64,000 nt of DNA from Kingdonia uniflora. Lineage: Eukaryota > Streptophyta > Magnoliopsida > Ranunculales > Circaeasteraceae. The DNA is taken from NCBI GenBank assembly GCA_014058105.1, contig JACGCM010001129.1, positions 5,033,001 through 5,097,000 on the forward strand, written 5' to 3'. The notes beneath the pieces are model-generated. The model was given only the letters and a program-made list of their open reading frames with translations, had not been told where the DNA came from and did not search any database. Of the stretch, positions 48,820 to 61,300 are shown one piece after another; position 1 is the first letter of the stretch, and every line of letters begins with the position of its first letter. The position numbers and the translations under genes are program-made.

Positions 48820-51800
48820 ATGGATCTGGGTTTCTCTGGGCACCCCTTTACTTGGAATAACAGACGGAGAGGGTGGGCTAACATTAAAGAGCGGTTGGAT
48901 CGGAGTATGGCTAATGCTGATTGGATGCTTATCTTCCCGTCAGCTAAGGTTTTGCATTTACCTGCCCTAGAATCGGACCACACCCTGTTAAGCCTTGATA
49001 CTACCCCTTAATTTTTGACTCTAGGAAAATGCTTCCGTTTCCAATCCATGTGGATTCAGGAACCTCAATTTCCTCTCTTGATTCAGAATCTCTGGAAATG
49101 TACGGAACGCAGATCCCCAGCCTAACAGGTCAAGGGTAAACTATTAAATACGAAAGTCGGCCTTAGAACCTGGAATATAAAAAATATTGGTCACTTCCCG
49201 AGTCGTCTCTTTGCGTTAAAAGAAGATCGTTTGTGTACAGGCTCTTCCTTTTGAGGAAGGAAGTGCTTCACGTGAACGGGTACTTCTGGGGGAGCTTGAA
49301 GAACTCCAACTGCGAGAATAGATGTTCTGGAGGCAGAAATCACGGGTGAACTAGCTGGAGAGGGGGATCGAAACACTAATTTTTTTCATATGCAAACCCT
49401 TTCCCAAAAGGAAAAAAGAATTTCATTGATTGGCTCAAGAATGAGGGCGATGCGTGGACCTCGAAAACTTCTGAGATTGGGCAAATTTTCCTTCGCAATA
49501 TGGCTTAAAATTATCAGACATCCCACCCGGTGGGTATCCCTAAATATCTTTAACACTTTACCCCATGTATTACAGCCGAGGACAATCTGTCCTTATTGCG
49601 GGAGGTCACCTCGGTCACCTCTAAGGAGATTAAGATTGCATTTGCTGACATTGGGCCTAATAAAGCCCCGGGGCCGGATGGATTCCTTGCGCTGTTCTTC
49701 CAACAATCGTGGGATGTGGTGGGTCTGGATATCTGCAACTTGGTCTCTACCTTCTTTTGCGTCTAGCTTCATGCTTAAGCACATCAATGCCACTCATGTG
49801 GCGATGATCCCCAAGAATGGTAATAAGGCTCATCATAGTGACTTTCGTCCTTTCAGTTTGTGTAATGTAACCTATAAAATTATCTCTAAGATCCTCTCCA
49901 AGCGGCTCAAACCCCTTCTTGAGAAAATTATCTCCCCGTTCCAAGGAGCTTTTGTAAGTGGTCACCAGATATCGGATAATGTGTTGGTGGCGAATGAACT
50001 TATACATACAATGAAGCGTAAAAAGGGCCGATCTGGCCTCATGGGTATCAAGTTGGACATGTCCAAAACTTATGATAGAATCGAATGGGGAACGTTGATT
50101 CAATCCTTGGTAGCCCTGGGCTTCAGCCCGACCTGGTGTCAGTGGATTAAGCAGTGATTAATGACTCGACCTATGGTTTCCTCACTCCTAGTCGGGGACT
50201 TCGGCAGGGCGACCCCCTTTCTACCTTCTTGTTTATCATCCTGATGGAAGGCCTTTCGCGGGCATTGCGAGTAAAGGAAACAAAACAAAAAATTCATGGC
50301 ATCAAAGCCTCCCGCCGGGCACCTCCGGTGTCTTACCTCCGGTGTCTTACCTCCGGTGTCTTACCTCCTTTATGCGAATGAAGTCCGAAATGAAATCTAT
50401 CCTTGATGATTTTTTCGCTGCGACGGGTCAACAGCTTAATCTGGCTAAATCGGGAGTTTTCTTCAGTAAGAATCTCCCTCTTCGCCTGTGTCGTCTTGTC
50501 GACCGCCTTCTCAAAATTAAAATCATGCCTCCCAATGAAAGATATATGGGGACAAATCTTTTCTTTACCCAGTCCAAAGCTCAGACCTTTCGATGTATTG
50601 AATAGCGTATTTCTAATCGTTTGCAATCTTGGCGAGGGAAACTCTTTTCCCAGGCGGGACAGACTGTCTTGATTAAATCCGTGACTTCGGCGATCCCTAC
50701 TTATAAGATGTCCTGTTTTGCCTACCAAAATCTACATGTAAACTTATTAATAGGGTTCAACGGGACTTCTGGTGGGGCAAAGGGAAAGATGCCCGGAAAC
50801 CGTTATATTTAAAAAAATGGAAGGAAGTTTGTCGTCCGAAGCGTGAAGGAGGGCTGGGTATTAGGGAGGCAGGGGCTACTAATAAGGCACATCTCTCTAA
50901 GTTAGTTTGGCAGCTTCATCAGTAGCCTGATGACCTATGGGGTCAGGTCCTCAAGGCCAAATACTTCCCAGATTATTCTATTCTTCATGCCCGCCCGAGA
51001 GCGGATTCATCGTAGATTTGGCGCAGTATTCATTCTGCCATTGCGACGGCCAATGCTCATTCCTGCTGGCATATTCGATCGGGGAGCCAGGTATTGTTTT
51101 GGACGGATAAGTGGTGTCCCCCGGGGAGAGGAGGATACCCGATCCCGAGGAGGGATTGTCCATTGGTAGACCGGCCTCAATGGGTACATCATTTTATTGA
51201 TCCGATTCGATGTACCTGGCGGAGGGACTAACTGTATAAATGGTGCGATGATGCTTCGGCCGACCTTATATCCCATATCATCCTTCCACGGCTGGGTGAG
51301 CAGGATAGCCTGAAATGGTGTCCCTCTAAAGATGGCAAGTTTTGTATCAAATTGGCCTATCACGTCCTGATGAGGGTGATCCATTTGGAGCCGATTATGG
51401 GAAAGCCGTCCTTTTATCTCAAATTCTGGCATAATAGAGCTACTCCAAGAGCTCAGTTATTTGACTGGAAATGTTTACAAAATATGATACCCTATCGGGC
51501 TAATATAGGGGAGCGTTTAGGCCTGGATGATATTTTTTATCCGCTGTGCTCAGCCCCTGTCGAGACGTTGCATCACATCCTCCTGGAATGCTCATTTACA
51601 CGTGTTGTCTAGTTTGGCACGATATATGGGGGTCTTCTTCATGGGCTGTCCCATCTCTTTCTTCTAGCGTGGATTGAGATGTGGCTCTCGCCACCCCCGA
51701 CTTGGCCTATTGACCGAGGCACATGGACATGGGGTTTTTTTTTTCTATGTATTGGATGATCTGGAAGGCGCGGTGTGCCTGGGTTTTTCAGAATACTAAG

Positions 51801-52215
51801 CCGGACCCTTTCAAGATTTCTCGGACACTTAATAAATGTGTACAATGAACCGGTTTTACGAAATGACCGTCTTACTTTCAATACTTCATGGGTCCCTCCC
51901 GACCTAGGGTGAGATAAAATAAATGTGGATGCCTCTTTCTGTAAAGATAAACTGTTTAATCATATCGGTTTAGTTATCTGTGATACTTACAATAATTTCA
52001 GTGCAGCCCGAGCTTCCTCTCACCAATTCGCGTCTAGTAAAGAAGGCGAGGCATTAACAGTTCTGGATGGTGTCCTCTGGGCCAGGAAGAGGGGCCTCCA
52101 GAGAGTTATTATCGAGACTGATGCTGAGGCAATTTACTCCTTTTGTAAGAACGGCGAAGTAGCGATTTCCTGGACGACTAAAGCTATTTTACAGGACTGT
52201 TTGGCGATGTTTTGA
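48820..52215 (+). pseudogene. LINE ORF2 pseudogene
   Basis: ORF2 supplies endonuclease and RT for target-primed insertion. Frame changes or stops occur near 49011, 50157, 50381, 50603, 50810, 51612 and elsewhere. The RT active-site box reads YANE (50371-50382) where YADD is expected, so both Asp residues are changed. A 14-bp unit is present three times just upstream (50322-50363) and shifts the frame. Confidence 0.9.
50322..50363 (+). repeat. 14-bp unit repeated three times in the LINE RT
   Basis: CCTCCGGTGTCTTA occurs at 50322, 50336 and 50350 without change. A recent slippage event within an already dead gene. Confidence 0.95.
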
Positions 52216-52390
52216 CAGTTTATTAATATTAGCGTATGTTTTGTACCCCATACTGCTAATTCAGTTGCCCATGTGATTGCCACTAGGCCCATGGGTGACA
52301 ATTTTGGTCTTATTTGGACTGGTTCCCGCCTGAATGGTTGCAGGTCTCTCTACAGGCTGACGGAACCTCTTTTGTAATTACTTATGCTTA

Positions 52391-52480
52391 TTGTTGGGGG
52401 TTGGTCAAACTCCAACTAAATAAATAAATAAAAAAAAATACTCCAACTAATTTACAAATTGTTGGGGGTTGGTCAAACTC
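52391..52480 (+). repeat. 22-bp direct repeat spanning the LINE tail
   Basis: TTGTTGGGGGTTGGTCAAAC begins at 52391, before the A-rich tail, and again at 52459, after the target duplication. The second copy is outside the expected element end. Confidence 0.9.
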
Positions 52481-53489
52481 ATGCTTACTTCTTCATTGCT
52501 TCAAAAGAGTTTCCAGAAGAAAAGAAGAAGCAAAGACCTTCATGCCAAAAAAATAAAAATGCAACATCTAAGATTAAGTACAAATTTACAGATCCTATAT
52601 CACCATATTAAGATTCTGTCAACGTCCAGAAGCGTAGAAATAAATGTGGCAGCCACAATATCTGAGTTAGAATTTCTTTCAACAATAAAAGTTTCAGTTT
52701 TCAAAAATATTTTTTCATCAAATGACCTGAGTCCAGCGTGTTGGTCTAAGTCAAGTTAATTAGATTGTTACCAAGTCTAATTGATTTACTCAAATTTCAT
52801 ACTTGTCTTTCAAGCTTCATTTACAATGGGCATAGATGTCAACTTAGTTGTGAGCAAATAGTCGGAAATCACTAGATACGACAAAAAAAAAAAAAAATGA
52901 TTTTAGGCATATTGTGTTTTAGATGTAGTGTTAAATTGTTAGGAAACAAATGGGGCAAATCGCAATGCGGAAGTATGATATGACTAAGCAAAAATTGGAG
53001 ATTTAACTTTAACCACAGTTAATTCAATCCAAGCAATAAACACATACACAAGGTTTAAATTTAGGTGGAATCCCAAAATGATCAAAACCACCCCGACAAG
53101 TATGACGAATCTATTATCAATTAGGGTTACAAGAAGTTTCAGAGATCTCTCAACCTCACCTCTACCATTACAGATAATCCCAGCAAGAAACCTTAGAAAT
53201 AAAACCCAAGAAACTTCTCAAGAGTAAAACCCTAGATTTCTCTATTTTCTCTATCTAACTCTTTCTCACACATACAAAGGCTTTGAACTCACACTTTATA
53301 TTTATATACTATCTATTAGGTTATCAGCGAAGTACGTATCACGAGACAAACCATCGCCTTCAAAAAATGAACTTACAAAACAAACACCGCGGTTTTCGTT
53401 CGAACGACTTCATTTGTTTTTGAGCCGTAACCTAACATAAATGTGAAGACTGTGACATTTTTCTAAGGTTTGGTTATCTAAATTATATC
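52481..53489. other. intergenic, probable transposon debris
   Basis: The stretch 52938-53450 begins TGTTAGGAAACAAATGGGG and has the texture of a decayed LTR (AATGCGGAAG, AATAAACACATACACAAGG, a 'TTTATATTTATATACTATC' promoter-like string at 53301). No partner LTR or coding region was found. Confidence 0.4.
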
Positions 53490-53490
53490 G

Positions 53491-54330
53491 TGTTGGGTTT
53501 TTTGGTATATCTCAAAACTATTCATTAGTCCCACATTGCTCACAAGAGGAGTTTGTTTGTATGATATAACATAAATCTTTTATTCTCTATGTTGGAAGTG
53601 GGCGGGCCGAAAATACGAGTTTCAAATTTCATTTAGTTTATGGGCTTGGGCTTCGATTTGGGCTTTATGGAAAATTAATTTTTTCAAGACCAATTCGAGC
53701 TAAGTATAGTCTTAATCGACTTAGACCAATTCGAACTTAGTCTTATCGACTTGTACCAATTTGAGCTGAGTACATACGACTTGGGCCAAAACGAACTAAG
53801 CCAATTCTTCATATGTCATTTCGACCTGAGTCTATTCGACCTGGACTTTCCAGTAGACCAATTCGAACTGAATATTTTCGACCTAGATTTTTTTTTTGAA
53901 CTGAATTTGTTCGTTTTGAATTCCTCATAACGCAACGTTGTTACTGTTTCGTAATTAAAGTTTTGAACCGTTTCACTTCCGTTTCGAACGGTTTTGATGA
54001 CGTGTCCCACCATTACTCTTGGTACCGTTTCGAACTTACTCTATATAAAGAGAAGTTGTGCCTCTGTTTATCATAATCGAAGAACAGTTCTTCTCTTCTC
54101 TTCTCTTTGAGATTTTCTAAGATCCGAGTATAACATATTGAAAGTGAAAATCATTAGAAGGTAATTCTTCATTGCAAAAGAATTTCCCACATTGTTGTTT
54201 TATCCTGGAGACGACGCAACAATCAACTGTTTGCAAAGGCAGTGCGGCGAAACGTCTTAAAGATAGAGACCTAGTCCTCGACTCAGCATTTCCTGTTCTT
54301 CAGCTTGGTACATCAAAATCAACTTGTTTT
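53491..54330 (+). mobile_element. probable Ty1/copia solo LTR with inner minisatellite
   Basis: Begins TGTTGGGTTTTTTGGTATAT. Near 54040 a TATATAAAGAGAAG promoter leads into 'GTTGTGCCTCTG', 'TTCTTCTCTTCTC' and 'AAGATCCGAGTATAACATA'. This reads like the R/U5 part of plant copia LTRs. No second LTR or polyprotein is present. The 3' end is uncertain; I did not find the target duplication. Confidence 0.5.
53690..53905. repeat. degenerate minisatellite, about 36-45 bp unit
   Basis: The phrase GACCAATTCGAACTTAGTC(T)-ATTCGACTTG recurs at about 53690, 53725, 53755, 53790, 53820 and 53856 with changes. It lies inside the likely solo LTR. Confidence 0.75.
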
Positions 54331-55343
54331 TGTTGCTGTTCGTTTACTGCTACAGAGGTAATAAATCCACTATGTGGTACAACCCAATCATTAAATCCTT
54401 GCATGACAAGTGTTCACGTAATGTATCAAAGACCAAATATCAAAAACTACTTTAACCATAATAGGTTTTATATGGAGCGTCATTTTAACTTTTTTCCCAT
54501 CTAAATCATAAGCAATTGTGCACGGGCAATCGCACGTGCGAGCATTTGGAGATACGGTTAGATTTTGAAATATATTTTGATCTTCTTTTTAATTAGTTTG
54601 AATTTTGGTTTGATTGAAATAAAGAGATAGAGAGACAGGAAACTTCATTCGTATGGAGAGAGGGGAGAAGTGTATTTTTATGAAAATTCGGTTTTATAAG
54701 CTGATACATCTAGAAGTGTATTTTTCTTGCCAATAGATGGCCTATATTTGAGTTTCAAGTCAAAGGCTATGATTTATTTTTTGGTTAACACAATCTTAGG
54801 CCTTTAAACAACTCTTGAAAACCACAACAGTGCTCAAATAATGTGGTTTTTAACTATCTAGATTACATCGTAATAAACCGACTTGAATTTATTCTTTCAA
54901 CCCCCATATCTCAGTTTCACCTAAAAACTATCCCGGTTTTCACCCATTTACTGAAGTAGGACCTGTCCTCGATGAAAACTTTACTAACACAAGATTGCTG
55001 ACGTGTACGTCTGGGATTTCTCAAAAATTATAATAACGAGAGTTGCAAAACCTTACCTCCACTCCTTGTATGTGCCTTTCTTCTCCATTTTCATTTGTTT
55101 GAAGATTTGTTGATCTAGGGTTCCTCTTTTTTACGAAATTTAGGGTTTCCAATTTCATCGAATCAAATATATTTATCCCCAAATAGTTGAAATCGAAGTC
55201 TCTGATTGACGATTACACTGTTTGATTTCATCCAATTCGAATTTTTAAGTTATCAGATCTATCAGAGAGGGAAAACAAATTACAATTATAACTCGATTTT
55301 GGATTTGAGCCCTAACGAGGATAGAATCACCATTGTTGTACGG
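54331..55343. other. intergenic and 5' flank of the CPL3 gene
   Basis: Nothing coding is supported. From about 55020 it looks like a plant promoter/leader (TC-rich, AGGGTTTCC string at 55142). An upstream ATG at 55206 is in frame with CPL3 without a stop. Confidence 0.6.
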
Positions 55344-58300
55344 ATGGGGAAGTCAAAAGAGAAGGACGAATCGATTGTGATTGAGATTGAGGAGGGAGAG
55401 ATATCTGATGATAGTGAGGCGATTCAAGAGATCAGTGAAGAAGATTTTAAACCCAAAGGTTTGATGAAACCTTGTAATGTTAATGGTGGTAGAGAATCAA
55501 GAGATTGGAGGAGTTATTATAATTATAGCGGTTCGAGTAATTTCGGATCGAATTTGCATAACTTTGCTTGGTTTCAAGCTGTTCAAAACAAGCCTTTGAA
55601 TTTCGCTAATGATAGTAGTGAACAAGGACAAGTATGTAATGTTATTAGTGATGATAGTAGCGAAAATGGGGAGAAGGAAGAAGGTGAATTGGAGGAAGGA
55701 GAGATTGATTTGGATGCAGAGGTAGTCAAGGGAAGTGAAGAAGAGCATAGTAGGAGTCATAATTTACCCGTGGACGATTGTGAATTCAAAGAGAGTTTAT
55801 TTGAGGAGCGAATTCAGTTAATTTTAGAAGCATTAGAGACTATAACTGTGATAGAGATTGAGAAGTGAGTTCATGATTGATTGCTGAATTCAGTGGTTAT
55901 GTTAAAACTGCTGCCTTGTCATAAAGATTGCATTTCCCCCCCAGAAAGTTTAAAGCTTGTTGTTGTTGTTGTAGATCATTTCATGGAGCTTGTTCCCAAC
56001 TGCATTCATTGTTGGAAAAGTTACAGTTAGTGATCATGGAGAGTGGTGCTTCAGCTGTAGATGCACTCGTTCAACAGTCTTTTGATGCGATCCAAACTGT
56101 TAACTCTGTAAGATTCATGGGATTCTTTCAGTTATTTGAGGTTTTCAGTTTTCACAGATACAAGTGTGTTTATGTTTACAAAGTTTGAATTCTCATTGAC
56201 GTTACATTGGTTTATCCTGTCAGGTGTTCTCCTCCATGAACACAAAGCGACAAGAACAAACTAAACAAGTCTTTATGAGGTTTAATCTTACTTGATTTAT
56301 GTTTCTTGCTCTTGTATAATATAATATTAACAATACCTTACAGCATACGGTATGTGTTTCTAATACATTTTCTGTTACAGATTACTTGTCCATGTTAAGA
56401 ATCAGAATCTTGGTATTTTTCATGCCGAGCAGATGCAAGAGGTGTGGTTTTCACCTTGTGTATTAGTTTGTTTAGCTGTGTATTTTTTTCGTATGACTAA
56501 AGAAACAAACTTATCTTACCATTTCATGAGTACAGATAGAAGCCATAGTGCTTTCCTTGAATTTACAACCCGTTAAATCAAGTGTAAAAGAAGAAGAGAA
56601 AGAGACACATGATACTGGGGTAAAGAGTTATGAGATTGACATTTCTGGTGGAAGCACTAGTGAAGTTTTGAAAAATTCGGAAAAAGTTCTTCTGGATCCA
56701 ATATCTGTTAAATCTGGGAATCAATATACTTCAAGCATGGGGCTGGAGACTTTAAGGCCAGGATATCGGAGTAAAGGGTGCTTTGGTCCCCTACTTGATC
56801 TTCATATGGATCATGATGCCGATAGCCTTCCTTCACCAACACGAGCAGTACCACCGCCATTACCTAAACAGAAGCCACCAGTTGAAACCCTGCATCCTTA
56901 CAATATTGACAGCATTCCTTCGATACAAGAAAACCCACAACCATTAACTAAACATAAACCACAAGTTGAGAAAGATGGGTCAGTTGATGCAGGTATTGTC
57001 ACCACCTCAACTCTATCTGATAACACTAATGATGCGACCGTGCTTTTTTACGACGCGGACGCTCATAAAGCTGTTACATCCTATCAAAAAAAGTTTGGCG
57101 GAACTTCATTTTTCTTAAGTGATCGGCTCCCGAGTCCAACTCCCTCTGAGGAGTGTGATGAGGGGGATGATGGATCGAAAGGAGAGGTTTCTAGTTCATC
57201 CATTGCTGATACAGCCATGACGGTTTGTTCAGACATTCCTTCGCAACCTGATGCTTCTGTTATTGCACATGTGTATAAACCCACTGGGCAGTTGGCTTCC
57301 GAATTTCGTACTGTTGTGAGAACAGCTGCCAAGAGTAGAGACCCAAGGCTTCGGTTTGCAAAACCCGAGATGTGTACTTTGGACTTCAATGAACGCCCTT
57401 TATTGGCAGATACACTTAAAAATGAACCCCGTGAAGGAGTATATAGTTCTAGAAAACACAAGAGTGATGTAGAGTCTGCTTTGGATGGTCATACTTTGAA
57501 GAAACAGAGAAATGAGTTGATAAATCCACATGTCTCTAGGGATGTACAAATGTTATTATCCGGAAGTGGTAGATGGTTAGACGACACTAATAGGAAACAA
57601 TTGGCAGATAACACGGCAGAGAACACAGGAATGAATCTCGGGAAATCAGAAAATGGACAAACTATTTCCTGCCAAAAACAGGACACCGTTAACGTGAAAA
57701 CTTGTGGGGATGACCAGTTACCTGTGACGGGTAATGGACCAGCAGTTTCTCTGCCCTCTTTGTTGAAGGATGTTATTGTGAACCCAACCATGTTGATGCA
57801 GCTAATTATGGAACAACAAAGATTAGCAGTTGGGGTTGAGAAGAAGTCTAATGATTTATTCCAAAGCCAAGCAGAGAGCAGAATACTTGCTTCCAACTTG
57901 GGTACCAGACCAGGAACAACGCCCTTGCTAAATATTGCTGCCTCTAAGTCTTCAGAGAATGAACAAAAACCCACTGGAAAACCTCAGATTCCCATTCAAA
58001 CAACTTTAATGGTGAGGATTCATGTACACATTTATGATTACTAATTTTTGCTAAAACATCTACATGCATCTCGAGATGTTACTTTTATACATGCATCATG
58101 AGATACTATGAAGAGTTAGAAATTTATTGTAAATTTTTATTCTTATATTATATTCAGGGCCTCTAATTACCATTCACATATGATTTGCTTTATCAGCTGC
58201 GAGATATATTGATAATTGAATTTAGCTTAAATTTGTTTGTATATTCTTTATGTTTTATTTTGTTTTGAGGGCCTATCTTGTTAGGTTCCTCTTAAACTCT

Positions 58301-61300
58301 AGTAAATTCTTTTGGTTTGTTATGGAGCAGGGGGGGTCTGCCTTCCAAGTTCCAACCCCAGCTTATCCTTCAAAAAAAAAAAGATAACTGGAATTAGCCT
58401 TTTTATTATGAATTAAATACCAACTTGAAGACTATTAGGAAATTTTATCTCTGAATTGGCGGTCTGCGGTGCCTCTTTGTTTGTTGGGAAAAATAAATAA
58501 ATGGAAAGGTTTCAAGTGGAAGCTCTACCAGGACTCACTATACTTGATGGAATCCCACCCAACTAGGTTGGCACCCAAGATGCACCGATACTGTACAAAC
58601 CAACTAGCTTTACGCCTTTTGATAGGTATTGATGGGATCCTATCCGTATTTTCTACGTTGAGAATTTTCCGATTAGGATATTTATTTACGTCTGGTCTCC
58701 TTTTAGATAATAGTATTAGAAGTATCCTCTTTTGCTTAGGATTCTATTTTAAGTTACGTGGGAGCAATTCTCAGTCCAGTTATATGTATATCGCTTAGTT
58801 ATGACAATTGACTAAGTTTGAGTAGGAATACAATCTCTGTTGTTAGTATCTCATGATACAGCAATAAGTATCTTTTTGAGCCAAAACGATTCATATTTAG
58901 ATGTGTATCTTTGGTTACCCTTATCTTACAGTACGCTTTTTGATATTGTGTAATCATGATGTACTTAACTTAGACATGTACTAAGATTAAAGTTCTGTTT
59001 TTAAGTGTATGTCTATGCGAAAAAGTCTCCACTTATCTTGTAATGCACGATATGCTTATTTATTGAAAAACAATCTATCCTATGATACACGAGTAGACAA
59101 CAATGAATAAAATAACCAGAGAGTTTATTTTAGAGAGAGAGAGCCTCTTGTTTGTTTCCATTGTGATAATCAATTGAGTTTTGATTAATACTAGGAAGGA
59201 TGTATGAGTTTGTAAATCAGATATACAGGATCGCTAGGATTTTTCTTTGTTACTCATGAGACACATTGCATCACTATGATCATTAATTTGTACTGCTTCT
59301 TCATATTTAATATGTTTTCCTTAGTTACATTACTTTCTTTATGGTAAGAAAAGCTGTGCATCTTGTAAATCATGATAATAATCATTTTCGATGTTGATAG
59401 GACTCTCAAGGTGAAGGGGGGAAAATCCGCATGAAACCACGCGACCCTCGGCGGATTCTCCATAACAGTACAATTCAAAAGAATGAGAGCTTGGGAACTG
59501 AGCAGATCGGAATAAATGCACCCCCTTCATCAATTATGCAGTTTATAGAAGGTAACATAGCTGTTCGTCAACTAGGGGAGCAGGCGCAAACATCTTCCAT
59601 GCCTTCTCAACCCGGTCCACCACCAGATATTGCTCGGCAGTTCACAAATAATCTGCAAAATCTTGCTAATATTTTATCGAGTTCGCAACCAGCTAATACT
59701 TCAATGGGTCCTGAGAACATTTCTTCCCAATCAATAGCAGTTAATGTAGAAACGGGAGACGGGGGTGTTGAAGCGACAGACTCTAAGGATATGAAGTGTG
59801 AAGGAGGCATGTTGGGATCCTCTCCATTACCAACCACGTGGGATGATGTTGAACATTTATTTGAAGGGTACGATGACAAAGAAAAAGCAGCTATCCAAAG
59901 AGAGAGAACAAGGAGGATAGAGGAACAGAACAGAATGTTTGCAGCCCGGAAACTCTGCCTTGTCTTGGATTTGGATCACACTCTTCTTAATTCAGCTAAG
60001 GTATAATATATGAACTGTTTATAGGTTTCTTGTAACCTACAAAAAAAATGTTTGTGTGTGAATTCAAAGTTTCCCTCATCTGCCCACTCAGTTTGTTGAA
60101 GTAGACCGTGTGCATGAGGAGATTTTGAGGAAGAAGGAAGAGCTAGATCGAGAGAAACCACAGAGGCATCTATTCCGCTTTCCCCACATGTCAATGTGGA
60201 CAAAGTTGCGACCAGGAATCTGGACTTTTCTTGAGAAGGTAGTATTGCCTTACTAGATCAAAACTCTAAATGTTTTTGTACGAAATATTGAAGAAGTTTC
60301 CATTCTTTGTTACTTTTTGTTAGGCTAGTAAGCTTTATGAGCTGCACTTGTACACAATGGGGAACAATGTATATGCCAAGGAGATGGCGAAAGTGCTCGA
60401 TCCCACTGGAGTTTTATTTGCTGGAAGAGTTATATCCAAGGGAGACGAAGGTGATCTTGTAGATGGTGACGAGAAGCCCAAGAGCAAGGACTTGGAAGGG
60501 GTTTTGGGTATGGAATCAAGTGTAGTGATCATAGATGATTCTATAAGAGTCTGGCCTCACAACAAATTGAACTTGATAGTTGTGGAGAGGTAAAGTCCCT
60601 ATCCTCAGTATCGATTTTTACTCAGAAAAGAGTTATTTGGACCCTATCCTAATGTTTCGATTAGTTGTTTCGTGATACCCCCTGATATTATTTCTTACTT
60701 GTACTTCTATAAACTGTACAGATATACTTACTTCCCCTGTAGTAGACGCCAATTTGGGCTTTTGGGTCCTTCTCTTCTCGAGATTGACCATGATGAGAGA
60801 CCGGAAGATGGCACTATCGCATCCTCCCTGGCGGTAACCCTATACTTTATTATATTATGTATGCTGTAAGATTCTCGTACTTAATATTATTACTATTTCT
60901 TTTTCTCATCAATTTGTATTTACTTGAATAGGTGATAGAGAGAATACACGAGAATTTTTTCTCCAACCCATCTTTACGTGACATGGATGTTAGAAACATT
61001 CTCTCCTTGGAGCAAAAGAAGATTTGGCTGGTTGTCACATAGTTTTTAGTAGGATTTTTCCGTTGGGTGGAGCAAATCATCTTCTACACCCGTTGTGGCA
61101 GACAGCTGAACAGTTTGGTGCTGTTTGCACCACTCAGATTGACGAACAGGTTACTCATGTAGTTGCCAATTCCCTGGGGACTGATAAGGTATGCTACAAT
61201 GGCCTCATTTCCTTATACACCTTTTTTAATTGTTCATGCACTAAATAAATTTTATGCTTCTAAATACGTGAAATAAATATGGCTCCTGATTGTTGTAAAG

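Larger units (their letters stand above)
48811..52439 (+). mobile_element. LINE (non-LTR retrotransposon), 5' truncated and decayed
   Basis: A plant L1-type element cut at its 5' end inside the endonuclease domain (FSGHPFTWNNRRRGWANIKERLDR near 48829). RT follows (FRPFSLCNVTYKIISKILSKRLKP, SPFQGAFVSGHQISDNVL, MGIKLDMSKTYDRIEWG), then the RT zinc-binding domain (RATPRAQLFDWKCLQN, near 51430) and an RNase H domain (VDASFCKDKLFNHIGLVICD, near 51922). It ends in an A-rich tail of AAAT repeats. It is flanked by a probable 17-18 bp target duplication. Confidence 0.9.

Noticed and set aside
55206..55343. Upstream in-frame ATG as the CPL3 start
   Set aside because: The 46 added residues are encoded by leader-like AT-rich DNA; the downstream MGKSKEK start is followed by the conserved acidic N-terminus.
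57084..57974. Minus-strand frames of 125 and 161 codons opposite CPL3 exon 5
   Set aside because: They are shadows of a long sense coding exon with no domain or start context of their own.
58469..58798. 109-codon frame in CPL3 intron 5
   Set aside because: No conserved motif; splice sites on both sides join exons 5 and 6 cleanly.
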